Shown here piece after piece: positions 60,827-64,000 of a stretch of 64,000 bases of DNA. The notes beneath the pieces were generated by a model. It had not been told where the DNA came from. It was given only the letters and a program-made list of their open reading frames with translations, and did not search any database. Within the stretch, counting starts at the first letter, position 1. The number at the start of each line of letters is the position of its first letter. The position numbers and the translations under genes are program-made. This DNA is from Cymbidium sinense (Eukaryota > Streptophyta > Magnoliopsida > Asparagales > Orchidaceae), in NCBI GenBank assembly GCA_021442155.1, contig CM038216.1, positions 154,095,009 to 154,159,008 on the forward strand, given 5' to 3'.

Positions 60827-63800
60827 TATTTACCTCAATTTTAGAGTGAGGATTCAATTTTCCCATCTTAGATTTAGGAGTCTTTAGATAATAGGATCTT
60901 CTTAGTCATAAGACACTTCTAGTGACTAAGTGAACACTTAACCCTAAACCTAGAGACTTAGGAGGATTTGTTTTAGGTTATGCTATGCCTTAGGAGCTAG
61001 GGAAACCCACCTATCTTATGGCCTAACCAAACCCATGCCCACCTCCTTAGCCAAAACCAACCTCTAATAAATATAACCAATCCCAATTGAATCTCAATTC
61101 ATATTCAAATCCCAAACCAAATGATTGAAGTCCATGATCTAAACCCACCTAAGCTTATGAATCAATCCTATGGACTTAGCTAAAATTTCTTCAATCAATT
61201 CTAACTCAATTTTCTCACAAGCAAATCAATCATTCAATCATCACTCCAAACCATACCAAAAACTACAATCAAACCAATCAAACTAAAATCAACTCAATTC
61301 AACCCAAAAATTGATTCAATTGACCCATTAGGCTCACTTGACCTAAAGTGACCTAAAGTGACCTAAAGGACCCATTTGAATAAAACTTCAATCCAACTCA
61401 AATTGGATTGAACCGAACCACCCAAAATTTTTGATAATGATTGTTGATCAATTATAATCAATTGTTGTAAGTCAATTTGATCATTGACCAAATTAACCCA
61501 ATTAGTCTACATTAGCCAAATCGAACCATATATCATCCTAAATCAAATCAATTGAAACTAATTATTCATACCAACTTAAAATCAACCCTTCAACATGACT
61601 TGACCATCAATTGAGCCAAACTAAATCCAATTGGCCTCTTGACCCAAGTTGACCTAATTTGATCCAAAAGGCCAAATTGGGAAAAATCCAGTTCTAACCC
61701 AAATTGATTCAAACCAATGACACAAATCCATCCCAAATTGATTATTGAACATGACCAAAGCCTCCATTGAACCCAATTTAATTAATTGAACCCAAATGAC
61801 TCATTTAGCCCAAATTGTCCTAAAGGATCAAATTAGTCTAAATCATTCTCAAATTCAAATTGATTAAAATCAAAGCCTACAATTATCTTCAAATGAACAA
61901 TTGAACCTAAACTAACACCTAACCTAAGCCAATTTGGCCAAATTGACCAAACTAGTCAACTTAGCCCATTTGACCCATATGAACCCATATGAGTCAAATT
62001 CAAATCCAATGCAAATTAAATCAAACTAATTAAACTAAAATACCTTAAATACTCATTTAAACTTGTCCCAACCCATGGCTTGACCCAATTTGACCAATTG
62101 GTCAACTTGACCTTAACCTAACCTAATTTGACCTATATGGGTCCAATTGAGCCAAACCTAATCAAACCAAGCCCAAACCCATTGAAACTTGGCATGACCC
62201 ATCCTTGAGTCACCATAGGCCAACCTGAATCAAACCCAACCCAAGTCCAACCTGAATTGACCCATTATCCATTGGGTAAAGCCTCCCACATGAGACAAAA
62301 TCCAATTTTGGATGGTCAAACCCACTCTCCTCCCCTTGGCAACTACCGTAAACTTCAAATAAACATAAGGACCATTGGCTCACCTAACCAAAAGCTGGTT
62401 GGGTCAACTATGAGCCAAGTGGAGGTGAGCTAACCCACTCCTCATTAGAACACCTGGAACCTAAAGGACAACCACCTCAGCCCTTGGCGGCCACCTCCCC
62501 TCCCTTGGCCACTAAAACCAAGCCACCTCATTGATTCTCTACCACCTACAAACACCTGTGGTAGATGTACGCCTGAAAATGATAGAGCAAATCCTAACCA
62601 TCAGATTAGAGACGGGAGGGGGTATACTCCCCTCATTTTGATTAAAATTGAGAAATTGAACCCTTAGAGAGTTTTAGCCACTCAAAATGAGCCTCCCATA
62701 TTCCACTGAGTTCTTAGAGCCTCCAATTCATCGACGATGATGTAACTAAGAGAAATAGGACACTTACTCCATTCAACCTCACTCAATCTCCATGGTTTTA
62801 AATTGACCCAAACCTTCCCTTAGCTCTGGCAAGGCAAAACAAATCATTTCCCAAGCAATTCAACCATCGGAGACCACTTCTAGACCAACTCCAGTAAGAA
62901 TTCCGGTGACAGTTGGTCCACAGAGCTTCCGGTGAGGAGTTAAGGTGCCATCTTCTCAGCAGGGCTTAATCTTTTTAAGATGAAGCTACCTCGATCGGCT
63001 AGCTGCCGATCCTGAGCTCCAATGGGGTACATTCCAGCAAACTAACATTTTCTATTTTTGGGCCTTTATGAAGGAATGCTTGATTGCATGGGAATCCCAC
63101 CCTAGGATCACTTTAGATATTCTAGGTGAACATTTTGGAGTCAATCTCGAACTCTATGAGCTCAGATTGATAGGAGGATGGTGGATGGTGTCCGTCTTTC
63201 ATCACTCGGGGGATGAAAGATCATCTGTTGTTCATTTCATGATTGGAATAGGCGACCGTGATTATTCACTAGATTAATCTTGATTTAATCCTATAGGAAC
63301 CATGAGATTAATCCCATAACTCTAGATGGATGGAGAATGAAAGCATTTTTTACCCTGCCACATCGACGATTTTAAGTGGTTAATCCCGTATGCCACTGTA
63401 AGCGCCAAATGGTGATGATGTGGGGTTAATTAGGCTTAAAATCCATTTTAATCGAAACTTCATAAATTTATAACTAATTATGGAAAAATCTAAAAAAAAT
63501 ATACATAAATACTCATTAGAAAGGTAAAATTGAGGAGAATTTAATAAAAATGATTCCATTTGATTTTTGGATAACGATTAAAACTTAATGAAGGTTTAAT
63601 TATTTTCTTAATTAGCTTAATTAAGTCCTAATTACTTGGGAAATTAATCCCATGTTTGAAAGGATGATTTAAGGGGATGATCTCTACCTCCCATGATTTT
63701 CTTGAGATTTATTGGTCATGTGATTAAGAAAATTTGAAATTTAAATCTTAATTACTCTCTTAATTAACTTAATGATTAATTAAAGCTCCAAATAATAAAA

Positions 63801-64000
63801 ATTAACTAATTCAACTTCATTAACCACTAATTAATGGTAAGATGATGAGGGAGAGTGATTAGTACCACCTTTCTAATTATTTTCCAAATTCATTTCATTA
63901 AATTAAGTTAATTAATGTGAGGTTTAATTAAGAGAATTAATTAATTAATGATGAAATCAAAATCAATTTAAAATGCTAATCTCTTTAGATAACTAATAAT
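60827..64000 (+). mobile_element. Sense LTR, 5' part, running off the window
   Basis: It starts TATTTACCTC at 60827 (family TGTTGACCTC), then the conserved start block (60840-61010), TTGACC array (61060-62290), GC-richer block (62430-63420) with the hairpin at 62964-62986, and the AATTAATT tract to the window end. It interrupts the antisense LTR 57017-60826. If it is the 5' LTR of a full element or a solo LTR, the target duplication should be GGGTT (60822-60826), with the partner beyond 64000. The 63068-63277 open frame is not conserved in other copies. Confidence 0.8.
61060..62290. repeat. TTGACC/GGTCAA word array, right-edge LTR
   Basis: It has the same word set as the other arrays, including a triplicated short unit GTGACCTAAA at about 61348-61380, which suggests the array changes by local slippage. 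Confidence 0.75.

Overview
This window looks like intergenic DNA from a large, repeat-rich plant nuclear genome. It is AT-rich, carries heavily mutated Ty3/gypsy gag-pol remnants, and has almost no long open reading frames. I cannot name the species. I found no host protein gene, no tRNA or rRNA gene and no CRISPR. Nearly all of it is one family of giant LTR retrotransposons, inserted repeatedly into itself. The family resembles the Tat/Ogre lineage: a very long LTR, an extra ORF before gag, and a pol order of protease, reverse transcriptase, RNase H, integrase.

The LTR can be delimited from the sequence. It begins TGTTGACCTC and ends CACCACA, and is about 4 to 7.7 kb long. In sense orientation it contains, in order: a short terminal hairpin; a 1 to 1.7 kb array of TTGACC/GGTCAA words; a GC-richer block with a small perfect hairpin; a long AATTAATT-rich tract; a tandem repeat of about 235 to 275 bp; and a 3' part with two further hairpins whose arms covary between copies.

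Layout. 1-761: 3' end of a sense LTR. 762-3007: unclassified spacer with a (TG)n(TA)n run. 3008-6938: antisense LTR. 6939-7660: spacer with a 200-bp foldback (MITE-like) element. 7661-11867: 5' part of a sense LTR. 11868-19339: an antisense, degenerate gag-pol (element 2), cut off inside integrase. 19340-20112: the adjoining end of its own LTR. 20113-20502: two microsatellites around a short spacer. 20503-21626: antisense LTR piece. 21627-23437: left part of another antisense LTR. 23438-57011: a complete element (element 1) with 5-bp target duplications (GTAAT), LTRs of about 7.3 and 6.6 kb, a primer-binding site, a pre-gag ORF, gag-pol, and a 3' region of short repeats. A 7.7-kb antisense solo LTR (40688-48393, target duplication GCTAC) is inserted in that 3' region. 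57012-60826: the other part of the LTR that element 1 split. 60827-64000: a sense LTR that starts inside that piece and runs off the window.

Removing the nested solo LTR leaves an element of about 25.9 kb, which is Ogre-sized. All coding regions are broken by stops and frameshifts, so no copy here is autonomous. The most interesting signals are the multi-level self-nesting, the covarying hairpins near the LTR 3' end, and the dense TTGACC arrays in the LTR. Orientation words (sense/antisense) refer to the retrotransposon; strand is given per feature.
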